From contig CP137666.1 in the NCBI GenBank assembly GCA_037976565.1, positions 57,530,740 to 57,594,739 of the forward strand: DNA of 64,000 bases, given 5' to 3'. Origin of the DNA: Mesocentrotus franciscanus (taxonomy: Eukaryota; Echinodermata; Echinoidea; Camarodonta; Strongylocentrotidae). Each line of letters opens with the position of its first letter. Within the stretch, counting starts at the first letter, position 1. The notes below the pieces were generated by a model. That model saw only the letters and a list, made by a program, of their open reading frames with translations. It had not been told where the DNA came from and did not search any database. This document shows positions 47,801 to 62,800 of the stretch, piece after piece. A program made the translations under genes and the position numbers.

Positions 47801-50800
47801 TGAATGAATGCTCATGAACATCTCGATTTCCATTGTTTCCAGGAACTAATTTTTTTTCTTAAGATTCTAATTTATTTCATTCCAGGGTTCATTGAAGCTT
47901 CAAATGGTCTATAATATATTTATTGTGCTCCTTTATGTTCTGATATTTGGCAATGAACTTTGCCTCATAATTCATGTGTTTTTGCGAAAGAAGTAGAAAT
48001 GTTATGTGAAAATGGCTGGCAAATTGACATATTTGGATTTATTTTGGGGGAAAACTATTTCACTTAGAGTTTGTCTTTATTCTGTTGCTGCCCATGACAA
48101 ACTGAACTTATTCAGATATTCTAGGTTTTTCTGACATGATATACCCAGAATGTTTGTATCAATACATGCTTTATTATCATATGAAATTTGGAACATTCAA
48201 TTGTGGGTGAGGGAAAGATATGATAGTATTAAATGAAAGATGAGAATTATGAGAATATAATAAGAAAATTCTTGAAGAAGATCATACAGATAAAGATTAT
48301 TAATATTGTATTAGCAAGAAATAGAGAAAACAAGTTCATGTTTATTCACATATCTTGCACAAATATGCTCACATGGAACCCATGTCTGACTTGGGTTTCA
48401 GTTACTCTATATTTTCTTCATACTCCTTATATCATCTATTAGCCCATAAAAAGCAGTATTAAGTTCTTTGAGGTTGATTTTATACATTCTAGCTGTACAC
48501 AAATTATTTTTAGGTGCTTGGTACACTTTAATGGGATATCTATTCATCAACATTTACATGTATCAACACTTATAGCATTGAAAATATAAGAACTAAAATC
48601 ACATCCTCATCATTGGCTTCCAACTGATGTCACTTGCACTTTGAAACAACACATGCAATCACTGACAATAACATAGCCAATACAAACATGATAATTGTAA
48701 TGATAACAATGGTGTTCTAGATCTGTGTAGTGCGATTAATACACCTACGATGTCTCAGTGTTTAACAGATATTATCATCCCAGTCATGTGAATTCAGGCT
48801 TATAGGCTTGGTAAATAAAGGATATTATGTAAATGACCTCTTGGATCCCTGGGGAGCATTCCAGCAATCCACCATTTTACAGATACTCACAATGCTGAAC
48901 AAACCACAATTACTTTCCCCATCCTACCAGGTACCCATGAGAGTGGAGAGAAGCAATGTAACTTGCAAAGTACGTAGGACAAGCTGCTTCTAAAGCTACC
49001 TCACACAAAAACAAAAGTAACTCTTGGAGATTGCGCTTTCAGTTGCATCACTCCAAAGCTTTGGAATAACCTACCACTGGATATAAGAAAGGCCTCTTCT
49101 GTTGCTGTCTTCAAAGTTTTGTTGAAGATGCACTTGTTATTAAAAGGAGCTTATGAATAGTTTTTTTTATTGTGTGTCTGTAAAGTAGCACTGGTAGGAG
49201 TTTTGCTTTCATCACAGCGCAGTAGAGTATATTTATATAGTAGCTGTGCTATATAAATTAATCTAATTATCATCATTATTAATATTACATTAGATAAATA
49301 TCTTGCGAACATAACATGCCGTGACAAGGATCAAACGCATGACCTTCGCTACTCTAGACAAGTCTGTAAACTGCTTGACTAAGACAACTCTCTGGCAAGT
49401 CCAAGCAATTTTGTCCCATACGTTACACACCAACATCTAAGATTTTAGAACATCTAATCATTGTATAGAGTTCATAACCCTTCTAAGGCTTTTATCAAAC
49501 AAATATGAATTGAAAATTGAATTTTTTTTGCGATTGATATCAATTGCAACTATTTATATAAGATATAGGGGACTGCAAATTTGCTATCGATTGGAGGACT
49601 TGCAATTGATTATAAGACGGGCCCTAATGTCAATTAATGCTTAGAACTCTACAATACTTGGTGACATATGAGATACCAAATGACCAAATAACTTGTACTT
49701 GCCCTCTCAATAATAAAATGGGCAAACTCACCCAAGTAGCTGCATGTTGTACAGGCCCTGAAGCACATGAGTAAGTGTGACTTGCAGCACTGCGTACAGC
49801 CTTGTATAAATCCTTCAGCTCTGGTGGGTAGATACTGTAACCAAGCTAAAGGACAAGACAAAGAATTATTAATCCATGTCTATATGATTAAATTTTGGTG
49901 TAACATGCATTTTCCATATCGTCACCTTCTTAAATGATGGCCTAAGTCACATTTTGAAGAAAGTTATATTTTTGCACAAGTCATCTCTTCATGAGGCTAT
50001 CCACCTTTGTTAAATGACATAGCATATGTGCTGAATTGAACATATTCATGATGCTTATACCTAGTTAGTATATGGCCTAAGTCAAGCGTGTGACTTAGGC
50101 TGTTTTACTTTTTGGCCTACATTGTTGTATGTCAAGAAATGTGCCTTGGGCATCAACAAAGATAACTGAGAAACATCGGAGAACATGTTTTAAATGGAAA
50201 TGTGTTCATTTCCTTCAACTATATTGTTTGTAGTGGATATAAATGAAGTGAACTGTTTTGCCTAAGTCACTTACTCCAGGATTATTTTGGCCTAAGTCAG
50301 GTGAAAAATTGCTTTGATAAGTCACTACGGCATGTTTGCAAGTATCTAATCCGCTCATGAAACAAATTTGATAGACAGCATTATTTGTATTTCAATAGTC
50401 ATATATCCCCAAACCTTTCTGTGTTAAATGAGCAAAAAACATCATTTATTCTATGTTTGGTTCAGTTTTTCTCTGTTTTTCTTTCTTGAAAATATGACTT
50501 AGGCCATTATTTTGAGAAGGGGACAATATAATCTATACCCTCTCCAAATATTTTTGTTTTATTTTGTATTTATGTTCCCTTGAAGCACAGTAATGTAGAA
50601 TCTGAAACCTCATTTGCTTTAAACCCATTGCCTACTGAGTGAATCTGGATGGTTCTTGTATTAAACCTATGAGAGTAAGAGAATTAAGTAGTCAACAGGT
50701 TAGTAATATATTATCTTAGAAATTCCATCATTTTTTATGACCCAACTATCTAAAAAGTTCAAAAGTCATTCTAGCAGTATTACAGCTTTACAGTAGAATC

Positions 50801-53800
50801 AGATATTAAACAAATAAAACTGACAATCCATAAACGTCATGCCTCTAATGTCCTAGGGCAGAGTTTTTGAGAGAAAAACCCACTGCTAATATTACTATTG
50901 CCTATATGGTAGTGGGGACTGAAGAGAAAAAAATATGAACAATTATTTAAAGATGTAAAGTGGGAATGTCATTGGTTTTCGTGAATAGGATATCAATTTT
51001 CAACCAATTAACCAGGACAATAAGATGATGATTTCTCATCCTTAAGCAGCAGAATTTTTTTTTCTTCCACATATTCTTCTTGGGTTTACAACTCCTATGG
51101 GGAAAGGGTACCCCAAAAACCACCATTTGGTATATACAGTCCTGTCCTAAATGCATAATTATTATTTTTAATTCAACATTTCATTATAATCAGTACCACA
51201 TGAAGAATTACATGCAAATTTAACTACATTTAACATTCCATAAATTTTAAGTATTTGTTCAAGAAAGAATCAACTAGAGAAAATCACAAACACAAAAAAG
51301 AAAATGGCAAGGGATAGAAAGAGACTATACACACAAAATGTTCATACAAAGTAGTAAAGTTTGGGGCAAGAAATGGAAAAAGAGGAAGAAATATGAGAAA
51401 GCGATAGAAAGAAAAAATGTAAAAGAGGGGGAGGATAAAAGTACATACCCGCCATCCACCGGCACTAGCCCACTTAGAAATTCCACTGGACAGGACTGTT
51501 CCTTCTGGATAATACTGTTAAAAGAAAAGAAAAGACAGAGATAGAGAGACAGAGACAGAGACAGAGAGAGACAGAGACAGAGAGAGACAGAGAGAGACAG
51601 AGACAGAGAGGGAGAAAAGAGACAGAGAGAAAAGTGACAGAGAGAAAATATACAGGACACTGGTTTCATGGTTCACAATATATTCACAACCATTCTACCC
51701 ACCTGTTCACTCTTTCATGCTTTTAAACCTTTGAGAGATTTCAACACACATTTACCCTGACCCTATTAAACCTACATGTATATAACAAAAGGCTGGAGAA
51801 TCTCAAAGCTAAAGGCCCATGTATGTCTCTATAAAGGTCTCCTGCTGATATGTTTGCCCTGAGTGTTTCATATTTAAAGAAAGACTTGAATTACACAACC
51901 TTTGCTTATCAGATTGAGCTATTCTGTGCCCCAGGAATTGCAAATAGTTATCATAAATGAACTATCAAGATTGAATATCTTGTACAGATCGTACACTATA
52001 CTTGCACAAGTTTCCACTTCAAGAAAAAAAGATTTTTTTTTTTTTAATATTTCAAAAAACAAAGTTGACTTTCCCAAATCGTGTTGAATCAAAAGTGTCC
52101 ATTTCTAAATTGTGTGACTGTACCTCTACAGCGCAAATATTGATATTGACTCGTTTTAAATATTTTTAATAAAAAAACATCATCATAAAAAAACACATAA
52201 AAAGTCTCAAAATAGCGACTTTGTAATAGTTTTGTTTACCAGTGCATATCAAGATTCTTTACTAACGTATGATTTCAGCAGATTCACGCAGAATGTGGTC
52301 TTTTAATAACATATTAAAAGGCAAGTCCACTCCAAAAATAACTGACTTTCAATAAAAGCAGACAAATCAGACAAACCAATCAAAAAAAGTTTGAGCAAAA
52401 TCGGATAACTAATAAGAAAGTTATGAATTTTTGAAAAAGTATGTAAACTATGGAACAATGAGAATCACAACACAAATTGCCAAGATGGTTATCAGTTTGT
52501 GACGTCATGTCCTCACTACTTATCAATTGCTTTATATAGTTTAATCCCATTAATTTCCTTTTATCCCCAAAACTTGATTTCCCATGCCTTTGCCCAGGTT
52601 ATATGATTTGTATCATATTGCATGCATGACATTTCCCCAAAACTTTTATGAATTTTGAAGAATTGATACTATTTTCTGAATATTGTATTTCATAATTATT
52701 GATTTTTATATAAATAGTTTATCAAAATTCAATTTTTCATGATTTAACTGGACAAAAATTACTCTTTATTTGTGCATCCACACAAAAACACATGACTAAC
52801 AATCTAACTTAGATGCTGGTGTGAAGAAATAAGATTCTTAGGGTGAAAATAGGAAATTTATATTATCAATATAAAGAAAATAATTAGTGGATAGTGAGGA
52901 CCATACGTCACAGACTCATGAGTGAGTTGCCAATTTGTGTAGTGATTTTCAAAGTTTTTCATGTCATTAAAAATTCATAAATTTCTTATTAGTTATCCGA
53001 TTTTGCTCAAACTTTTTTTGATTGGTTTGTCTGATTTTTCTGGTTCTATTGAAAGTAAGTTATTTTTGGAGTGGACTTGGGCTTTAACTGCTAATTTGCC
53101 GATGGATGACTTTGTTTTAGAGCATTACATAGTTTTAAGATCAACTCAGGTGTATAATTTAACCACTGCCCTAAAAGCTCAAAACATATACCTAAGTAGG
53201 GTCATGCAATGAATATATATAATATATAGTGCCCTGCCAGAATCATTCCTATTTCAGTAGCTTCTCTTCAAACTCGTTTCTTGATATGCATTTCTTTTTT
53301 ACCAGCATTACATGAACATCACAATTATATAACATCACATAAAATTTGGGTCTAAAATATTGATACGCCTTGAAGTTCGTCCAAACATAGTTGGCAATGC
53401 TTTTTACGCTATTTTTGCCGATTCAATTTAGTTGATACCTTAGCAAGCGTCTTGTGGTTATGTTCAAAGTTAGTTGCTGCATAGATCTCATCACTAAGCA
53501 CGATGACATTGTGCTTCCTTAAAGCAGAGCTGGAAAAACATAAAGGGAAAAAGATGAATTCAGAGCGATATTGAATACAGAAACATACTACCTGTAGAAA
53601 AGGGACAAATACAGAATAGAGATGGCTCTATTTTTAAAAAATTGGCAGAGTAGACATTGTATTTAATGACAGGATTTCAACTGTGTCATTACTATGCTTT
53701 ATGTTAACCTTAAAATTACCTAAGACCTATGACCTCAGCTAAAGTGACTCTAAACTTTAAGTGAATCTATGATTTAAAGGGAAAGACAAATTTAGATTTT

Positions 53801-56800
53801 GAGAGAATACTTCTACGCAAATGAGTTGTAAAATAAATTTAATAACAGTATCTTAACTTATCATTTTGATACTTTGTAATTTATATACAAAATGCTGGTC
53901 CATTTTCAGCTTGTTATCCCCAAATCTAATAATACTCCAGCACTGACAAAGAACTAATAGTAATAAATCTTAAATCAGTCCACAGTATATTCTCACAAAA
54001 TCTTCTAATAAATTGCGAGTACCGTACTAACAATTACATAACAAGAGAATGGTGTCAAATCATTTCAACTATTTTGACAAAAATTTAGCTTGGGGGAAAA
54101 GGGCATATTACAGTAAACTGAGTATGGAAAACTTGTACTTTTCTTCAAATAATTCATCATCTCTGATACATTCACACAGTCCCTTCTAAATACTCCTTCC
54201 TAAACATCTGTTAGTATATGAAGTTGTTATCAAGGCAAATATTTGAGTAGTCTTCAACATGAGGCTACCCTCTGTATAAATGAGCTTCATGATACTGCTT
54301 AAGTATTTTCTTTATGACTACCACACAAATCTAAATGGAATCTAAAGATATGTTTTTCATTTCTACAGGTAAAAGCGACATTATAAACTTGTGCCCTTTG
54401 AAACCACCATGTAACCTTTCTAAATGTTTGAAAATGGACTGAGTTTCACTGTAAGGGAACATGTCTTTCATATGCACCTCCACTATGCTTGTCATGTTGA
54501 TAATGTAATGGCTGTAATACAATTATTGGTAAACATGTACATTGGACTTACCTCAGAGTAATAAGGTCCTCCTCACTGTATGCAGTGCCAGCTACAAAAT
54601 ACAATAGATGAAAAGATGGACTTTAAGGTCATCATCCCATAAGATTTCATCATGAACCCATTCCATCTCTCTGGAACAATCTGCGTCTTCTTCTTTGCCA
54701 AGCTTCCTCAGCTAGTTCTTTCAAACAATTACTCAAAACATATCTGTTCACTTTGTAATATTGTTTTATTGAACTGAAAGTTGCTCCTTACCCTGTATGT
54801 TAAACTTTATGTTTCCTTAGGTTGCCTAAGTTAATTACACTGTGGTTTAAATCATTTTATTTGACATTTGTTCTGTATCTTAGGCTAATTTTTTCCTTGT
54901 TCCTTAAACTTTTATAGTTATATTCATAATTTTGTATTTTACATGCTCTTAGTTTAATGCTTTAGGTTCAATATATGTTTAATATTGCTGTATAGATATA
55001 ATATAGTACCTTCTTTTGTATTCATATTTGCGTTTGTATGTATAGCACCATGAGCGTCATGCCTGACAGACCTGGTGCGGTTTATAGGAAGCCACCATTA
55101 TTATTATTATTAAGTGTATGTCATGACTTCCCTTGAAGGCCTCATAGTTTATGAAAGGACAAAATGCTGCAAAGCTATTCACAATGTCATACAAACCATT
55201 AGGGATTCAAAAGCGAGGGAAAATTTTTGTTGAATATTGATATAATACATGTACATGTATAAAGAAATCAAAATTCCAATATTTCAATAGCTTTAATTTA
55301 GTAATACATTATCCTTTGTAACTGGAAGAAAGATGAAAAATATATACAGAAAAGATATAAAAGGTCAGTTGGATTTCTATCCAAACCATCGATAATCATC
55401 TTGCTTCTGGTTTGTTTGAGTTTGCAAACTTGTGCTGGTATTCAATTTAATACTTGAATCATGTCAGTATTTTATTCAGCATTCAGCTTAGTTAAGTTAA
55501 CTAGCTCTAACTCTTATTCAGAATGAGGGAATTTTATTTTGTAAGCCAACTTTAGTCCAAAATACCTGATGATGGCCACTATATGAAGTCATATAGTCAA
55601 TTTTAAATTAGGCACAATAAACGTTTTGCATTAAATATGCGCTTATATAATTTGATTGTGCGTGCACACTGCACAGCTTATGACCAGTACCTGCACATGC
55701 ATCTAAACCACATCTGCAAGTGCAGTGCCAATTAGGGTCTCCAAAATATTGGCTTAGGTCTGCTAGGGAGCAGTCTTAAACCAGGGAGGTGGAATTTTAG
55801 AAGGAGTGGAAACTCGAAGCTGTCCCTTTGAACCCATGCGTCATGCCGACACAACGCAGTGTTTTTTTAGATTATCAAATTACTGCCATGGCACCAGCAG
55901 CACTCGTCGAGCATCGCTGATGAGTGACAGCGCTAACCCGGAAGTCAGGTCGAGTGTAGCGTAGTGCAAACATGCAGGGCCAGGGCCTAGGAGGTGGGAG
56001 TTACAAATAACCAGCAAGCTGGAACTTTGAAGAGTCCAACTCCGACTCCAAGTTCCACCTTGTTGTTATTACTACCATCATCATTACAGCATTTTCATTA
56101 CTGTTGTTGTTGTTTTCTAGAGACTTGACCGACTGTATAATATATATTATTTGATTTTTGTATTTTTTCTTGTCAAGTAAACTCTAGGTCAAGACTAGAC
56201 CGAAGATTTATGTCTCTTTTGTTCGTTAGCCTCGGCTCCTCTCTTAAGAGACAGAAGCCGACCATAGCGACTGCATTGTAAACTACTGCTCGCATCCGAG
56301 CAGTAAACTTATGCCCAAAATACTACATTTTACCTTACCAGATTGACTGTATGATGCGTTTAGAGTCTTTTTCCGGATTTTCATCGCCGAAAATGAGCTC
56401 CGTGTTGAAATTCTTGCAGCCGTATTTTAAACTGTTACTGTCAATGGATGACGTCATCTTCCTTCCATTGCAGTAAGCAAGAATTTCAACACGGAGCTCA
56501 ATTTCAGCGATGAAAATCCGGAAAAAAGACCCTTAAACGCATCATACAGTCAATCTGGTAAGTGGAACCGATGTAGTTTAGCCTAGGCCTAATTTACAAT
56601 AATAAATGCATCGGATATGCATCGGGTAAAATGTAGTATTTTGGGAATGAGTTTACTGCTCGGACGCGAGCAGTAGTTTGCAATGCAGTCGCTATGGTCG
56701 GCTTCTGTCTCTAAAGAGAGGAGCCGACCCTACCCAAATCAGAGGCTAACGAACGAAAGAGACAGAAATCTTCGGTCTAGGTCAAGACAAGTTATTTACT

Positions 56801-59800
56801 TATTATACCTCTCGAATCAATAGGCACTCTCTATGTTCCTGTAAATAACACTTTATCGATCGATGTGCACGAGAATATTTTTACTTTCGGGTAGAAACCC
56901 GAGAATCTTTGGATTTTTCGAAATTTGTGCGAATTAAAAAAAATCACAAAAAAAAAAACACGCAAGAACACATGCATGGGACTCAAACCAGTTGCAAGAT
57001 TGAAGTCTGTTCTTTTCGATCGAAAATGAATCAATGTGCACTTTTTGTCGGAAGTTATAGGCATTCCATATCTCATATTTATGTATAAATTTCATAAAAT
57101 AATCGTACTCCCATCGTATTATCGTTATTCCTTGACCGATTTTGCTGAAACAAAGACTCGAATACTGCTGGAAGAATACTTTTTGTTTAGAACCGTAATG
57201 CGCACGTGTAGAGTTAACCAGCGACCACTGCGCAGCCATAAAGCGTTGATATAGCTTTTCGCGTACGTCTTTGCCTAAAAGGGCGATGAGCTGGGGAGGT
57301 GGGAGAACGCTTAAAAGTTGGCATGGCGCATGGAACCTCAAAGTGAGCAGAATGACATTGCTCTCGCATTTGTTTACAAGTCAGCACTGGAAAAGGGCTT
57401 ACTCTTACGTAACCTTGCATAACCGTTAGCTCGGTGGCTTTGAAATCGCTGTGTTTGACAGATTGATCATTGATATTTCTAGCCATTTGATTAGTTCTAA
57501 TCCAACGAAAGATACCCTAGGGTATCGTCAATTCGAGTTTCCACTCCTTGTAACTCCCACCTCCCTGCTTAAACTTAGGGTAAACTACTTATTGTAGCCA
57601 AAGCTTCAACTGAATAGCCAATATCTAAGGCAGTAAAATACTAATATTTCTGACATAAGCATCGAGTTGAATACCAGTCAGAATGCCTAAAGCTGACCTG
57701 TTTGAATATTAAGATTTAAGGCTTGTTCAGATATGACGTGGCAAAACCACTGCATGTTTTTAAGATGAAGTAAAGTGTGTTATATATATATATACACGCC
57801 TCACATTTCTTAAACTTATAACACAGAGCTCATTGAATACACCCTTTCACGGTTACAAAAGTGTGCATGCGCAGACATGGGCGCCATCTTAATTTACGAG
57901 TAAACAAACCATTGACCTCTAGAGGTCAGGGGTTTACGCGTAATTATGCAAATATGATGTGAGCGCACAGTGCAGGCATCTGAAATCTTTGATGACATCA
58001 CTGCCTGCGCTGTGCGCTCACATCATATTTGCATGGGCGCTATCTTAATTACGCCTAAACCACTGACCTCTAGAGGTCAATGGTTTGTTTACTTGTAAAT
58101 TAAAATGGCGCCCTTAACCGTGAAAGGGTGTATAGTGCAAGTTCTTTGTTGAATGTAGTTGCCACTCATTTTAAGCGTAAGAAAACGGTTTACTGCATCA
58201 TATCTGAATGAGCATTAAGAATAAACACTCACTTGGATTGTCTGGATTGCAGAGAATCAGAAGTCTATTTTGCTTTAGCTTATGATGCTGCAATGTCTGG
58301 GAACAAAAATCAGGCACATTAAATTCATTCTCTACAACTTCCAATTGTCCAAAAATACCCTTTTTTCATAGAAAATTCACAATAAATCATTACAGCTTGA
58401 GGGGAAAAAATTTACTGCTAAATATATTGATTTAGTCTTTCTAGTCTGATCTATCTACATATAAGCTTGACAAATACCCACCCCCCCCCCACCTTGAATG
58501 TATTTTTCCTCTACAGAAGTCAGGTGTCCTTTTGTACAGTAAGTCAGGAGACCATTTTCGATATGTAATCAAATTTAATGCATAAATCTCTGCTAAGTGC
58601 CATGTTACAAATTATTTCATTCACCTGTTACAAATTTGTATTTCAATAGTGAGAATGCGAATTGCATACATTAATTTTTGCTAGTAGGACAATCATTATA
58701 AATTGTCCTACCTGCAATTTGACTATTATTTGAAATACAATTATTCGTAACAGGTGAATGAAATACTTTGTAACAAGGCATAAAATAAACCAATCACAAA
58801 CGTAGGAAAGAAGGAATAGAATTCACCTGTTCCAGAAGAAAAGGAGTTAGTTTCCAATTGTCCTCTAGATTGGTTTTGATGGTAAAAACTCTCTGATTTG
58901 CCAGCTGAGTTTGAGGCTTGTATGTCGTCCAGGATGGCGAAAGGAGTAGAATATCTACAACCCCCAACAAGAAATAAGTGGAGGAAGTAGGGCATATAAC
59001 TCAATGTTTGTACAATGAAGTCATTTTTTCGGCCACAAAATGAAAGAGCAATCAAATTTGCATTGAAAGACACAGGAAATTTGACCAAAAAGTCTACTCC
59101 AATTATATTTTCATAACAGTCTTATAATGCTTAAAGTTCTTAAGACCAAAGCCAAATCAAATTATTCGTTAATTTCCTTCATGTTGAATATGTATATTAA
59201 AGTGAAATAAAATGTAATCTAATTGTCAGTTAAAATTAATTTTAAGATCCCAATATGTTGATCTGCAGCATTACAATAGTAAACAAGTCAACGCAAAGCG
59301 TAGCATCCCCTCGCAGGGTACAAATGGCCTATAAACGTCAGAACAAGTTACCTCCATTAGACTATACTATTGTATTACTAGGCAAGGAAGTTTTCGCATA
59401 TATAATTAGGTATTTTCGCATATTTAAATAGCTATGACCTTTCACCTTTGACCTACCTACTCCGAAATCGAACTTAGGCTGTATTTTTATACCATGTACC
59501 TTCATATCGAATTTCATCAAAATTCGTCAAACATTACTAAAGTTATCGAACGGAAACCAGATTCGCATTTTTTTGCAATTTTTTTGCATATTTAATGAGC
59601 TATGATCTTTCACCTTTGACCTACATACTCTGAAATCAAACTTAGGCTGTATTTTGATACCATGTACCTTCATATCAAATTTCATTAAAATCCGTCAAAC
59701 ATTACTAAAGTTATCGATCGGAAACCAGATTTGTTACGGAAGGACGGACGGCAGCGTTACTATATTCTCTCCGACTTTGTCGGCGATGGGATAATAAAAC

Positions 59801-62800
59801 AGTGTGATTCATTAATCTATATCAGGTAATACCTCCATTGAAGACATTGATGAGCAGATAGATGAGCTCCTTAGATCCAGGACCAACAACAATTAAGTCA
59901 TCTTGAAGTCCCTTCAGTCCATCTCGTTTGCCATGGAAGTCGCATATGGATGCTCGAAGTTCACTCAAGCCTGATGAAAGAAAAGACACGAATTTTCCAT
60001 CTCACAGATATGCAGTCCTTATCTAATGGACCATTTTCGTCATGTAATCAAATTTAATGCATAAATCTTTGTTAAGTGCCATGTTACAAATTATTATATT
60101 CATTTTTATGAATGTAATTGTATTTCAATAGTCAGAATGCGAATTGCATACCTGTACATTAATTGTTGCTAGGTAGGACAAACATTATGGCTTGTCCTAC
60201 CTAACTGCATGTAATGTATGCAATTTGCATTCTGACTATTGAAATACAATTATTTGTAACAGGTGAATGACATAATTTGGACATGGCACTTAGCAAAGAT
60301 TTGTGCCTTTCATTTCATTAAAAAAAATGTGATTACTGTACATTACGAAAATGGCTTATTGTGAATAAAATATCTCTTATTACAGAATGATGCAAAGGGG
60401 TGCATGGACATGCCACAGAATTGACTAGAGTATTTTGACAGTGCCATACAGGGTACTATCAACATGATTATCTATCACTAGGATAATGTATTGTTAAATG
60501 CTTTTTTCATTGTTAAAAGCTATCTGATCACAATATGGTGGCAGCGGTGGGATGCAAACCCATGTCATTAAAATGTCACAGTCAGTGCAAAATGAGACTA
60601 CTGAGCATGGTTTACTATTACTAGACCCCTGTGCTCAGAGTCTTTATTTCATCATGCATCATGTCTTAATACAACAATATTGACCACAAAGTACATTGCA
60701 CTGTCACAGTCCTTATTTCAATGATCACAAGTTTATTATAACAACAGGGTTGTAGCGGTGGTGTGCAAATCCATGTCATAAAAATAAATGGTGTTTCCTG
60801 ACGGTGCAATAAACATGGCTACCTGCCACTACAAGTCAAGAACTATGTATTGTCATATCATTATTTCATCTCTAATTACAACATGGTGGCAGCAGTGGGA
60901 TATATATTGCTGCTAGTAACAAGGCAAGAAAGAGCACTTCTAACATGGCTACACATGAGGTATTATGATGAGAGAAAATATATACAATATTTCCATCTCA
61001 CAGACGAGCATTCTTTATCTAACTATGATTTGTAAATAACTCTCATGGCCCTACTCTCATTACATGGTGGCAGCAGTGGGATAATGGGATACAAAGAAAT
61101 GTAGGAGAAATTGCATGAGCATTTTGATATTGTGATAAAGAACAATTGCAAAACAAGGCTACCCATCACTAGAACACTGTATTGTCAGAGTTCTTATTCA
61201 CATCATGATCATATCTGTGGGACTCTGCCATCACTGGTATATCCTGACAGAGAGTGCAATAAAGAACATTTGCAACAATGTATCTTCATGTCCCCTTTCC
61301 ATCATTGATTCATCTGCTTAAAGCCAGAAGGGTGTATTTGCTAGCTAACATCCTCCTGGCTCTCAGCAAATATCTCTAATTACAGAATGGTGGCAGCGGT
61401 TGGATATAAACTGTTGCTAGCAACATGGCAATAGAGAGCACTTGCAACATCTTAGCTACCCACTACTACAACACTATAGTAATAGTTGTTGGTACATCAC
61501 TTTATTGATACTTCAACAATAAAGGAACATAGACATTATGACAATGGCATACAAAGAAAATGAGAACATGATAAGAAAAGCTTGGGGCTTGACCTGATTA
61601 ATGGTCCATGCAGGGCAGGTAACTTAAAAAGATACAAATCATTAAAAAATAGCTTATAAAAATCAACATGGTAGTTATACAGAATAGGTAGCCAACTAAT
61701 GTGATAAATTTTGTAAAGTTTTGAAAAAAAATTGAAATATAGTAAATATTCTGTTCTTCATACAATCAACGGTAATCCAGACATTAAATGGTAATTCATA
61801 TCCTGACACTGTCACCTTAGTATTAACCCCCAACCATACAGAATATTAAATTAAAGGAACATACATTTGTAGTATAGTTATGGGCATTAGTCTAGTATAC
61901 TGGCTCCTGCATGGACTACTACAATCACACTAGCAACATGGTACACTAAGAAGGGTTTGGGCTTCCCATTTTGGGTTGCTTTTTGTATAATAAATAACTA
62001 ATGAAGAGGTCACTGCTAATTTAGAAATGTTATACCGAAAAAAAAGAAGAATTTTATTATTTTACAAAATTCATTTGGGATGGTTTTCAGTCGTTTCATA
62101 TTTTCCAAAGAAATAAAACCCTGGGAGCCAACCTCAATAGCAGAGTATTGTACAGAGTATCCTTGTGATTCAATATCAGAAATTAGAGGGGCATACTTTC
62201 TTGTTTTACATTCGTGAGTTTTGTGTATATTTGTTTCAAAGGGGACCAATATTTCCAGAATCAGTAGTTTCTTAAGATTTTGCCAAAACACAAAAATATC
62301 AGGTATCAGATTCATCTGAGTACATTCAACTGGCATTATAGATATAACCAGCTTAATCCATGGTTCTAAATTCAGGTCAGATGTTATCTGCACGGCTTTA
62401 TTTAATAAATCGATTCCCTTCTGGATGGTATCTAACAGGTAAAATCGAATACTCTATGAGGCAACTCTATTGTGCTCTAAAAAAAAATATGTTTACAAGA
62501 ATTCAAGTGTTTTACAAAGTCTCCACAATGAACTAGATAATCTTTTCTTTATTAAAACAAAAGTCTAAATAGGATTTCACAGACATATATTATATAGTGT
62601 AATGTTCATATTAAGTTTTGAAATTTGATGTAGGCCTCCTAACCTACAAGTTCAACCCTGTCGCAACAATCATCCCACATTTTGTGGTTCGGCTCAATAA
62701 CTTTTGATTCGGAGCCCTAAAAAACATGCCAGATGCATGTGGACCAAAATTTCTGCATATACTGCATCCAGTTTTGTTTCATGACTATATCCCTAAATTT

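Noticed and set aside
51325..51669. Ser/Leu-rich reverse-strand open frame
   Set aside because: Translation of the GACAGA repeat overlapping real exon 7 of the aminotransferase.
60535..61403. CRISPR-like array
   Set aside because: Repeats are degenerate with spacing from 135 to 324 bp, and the genome is eukaryotic.
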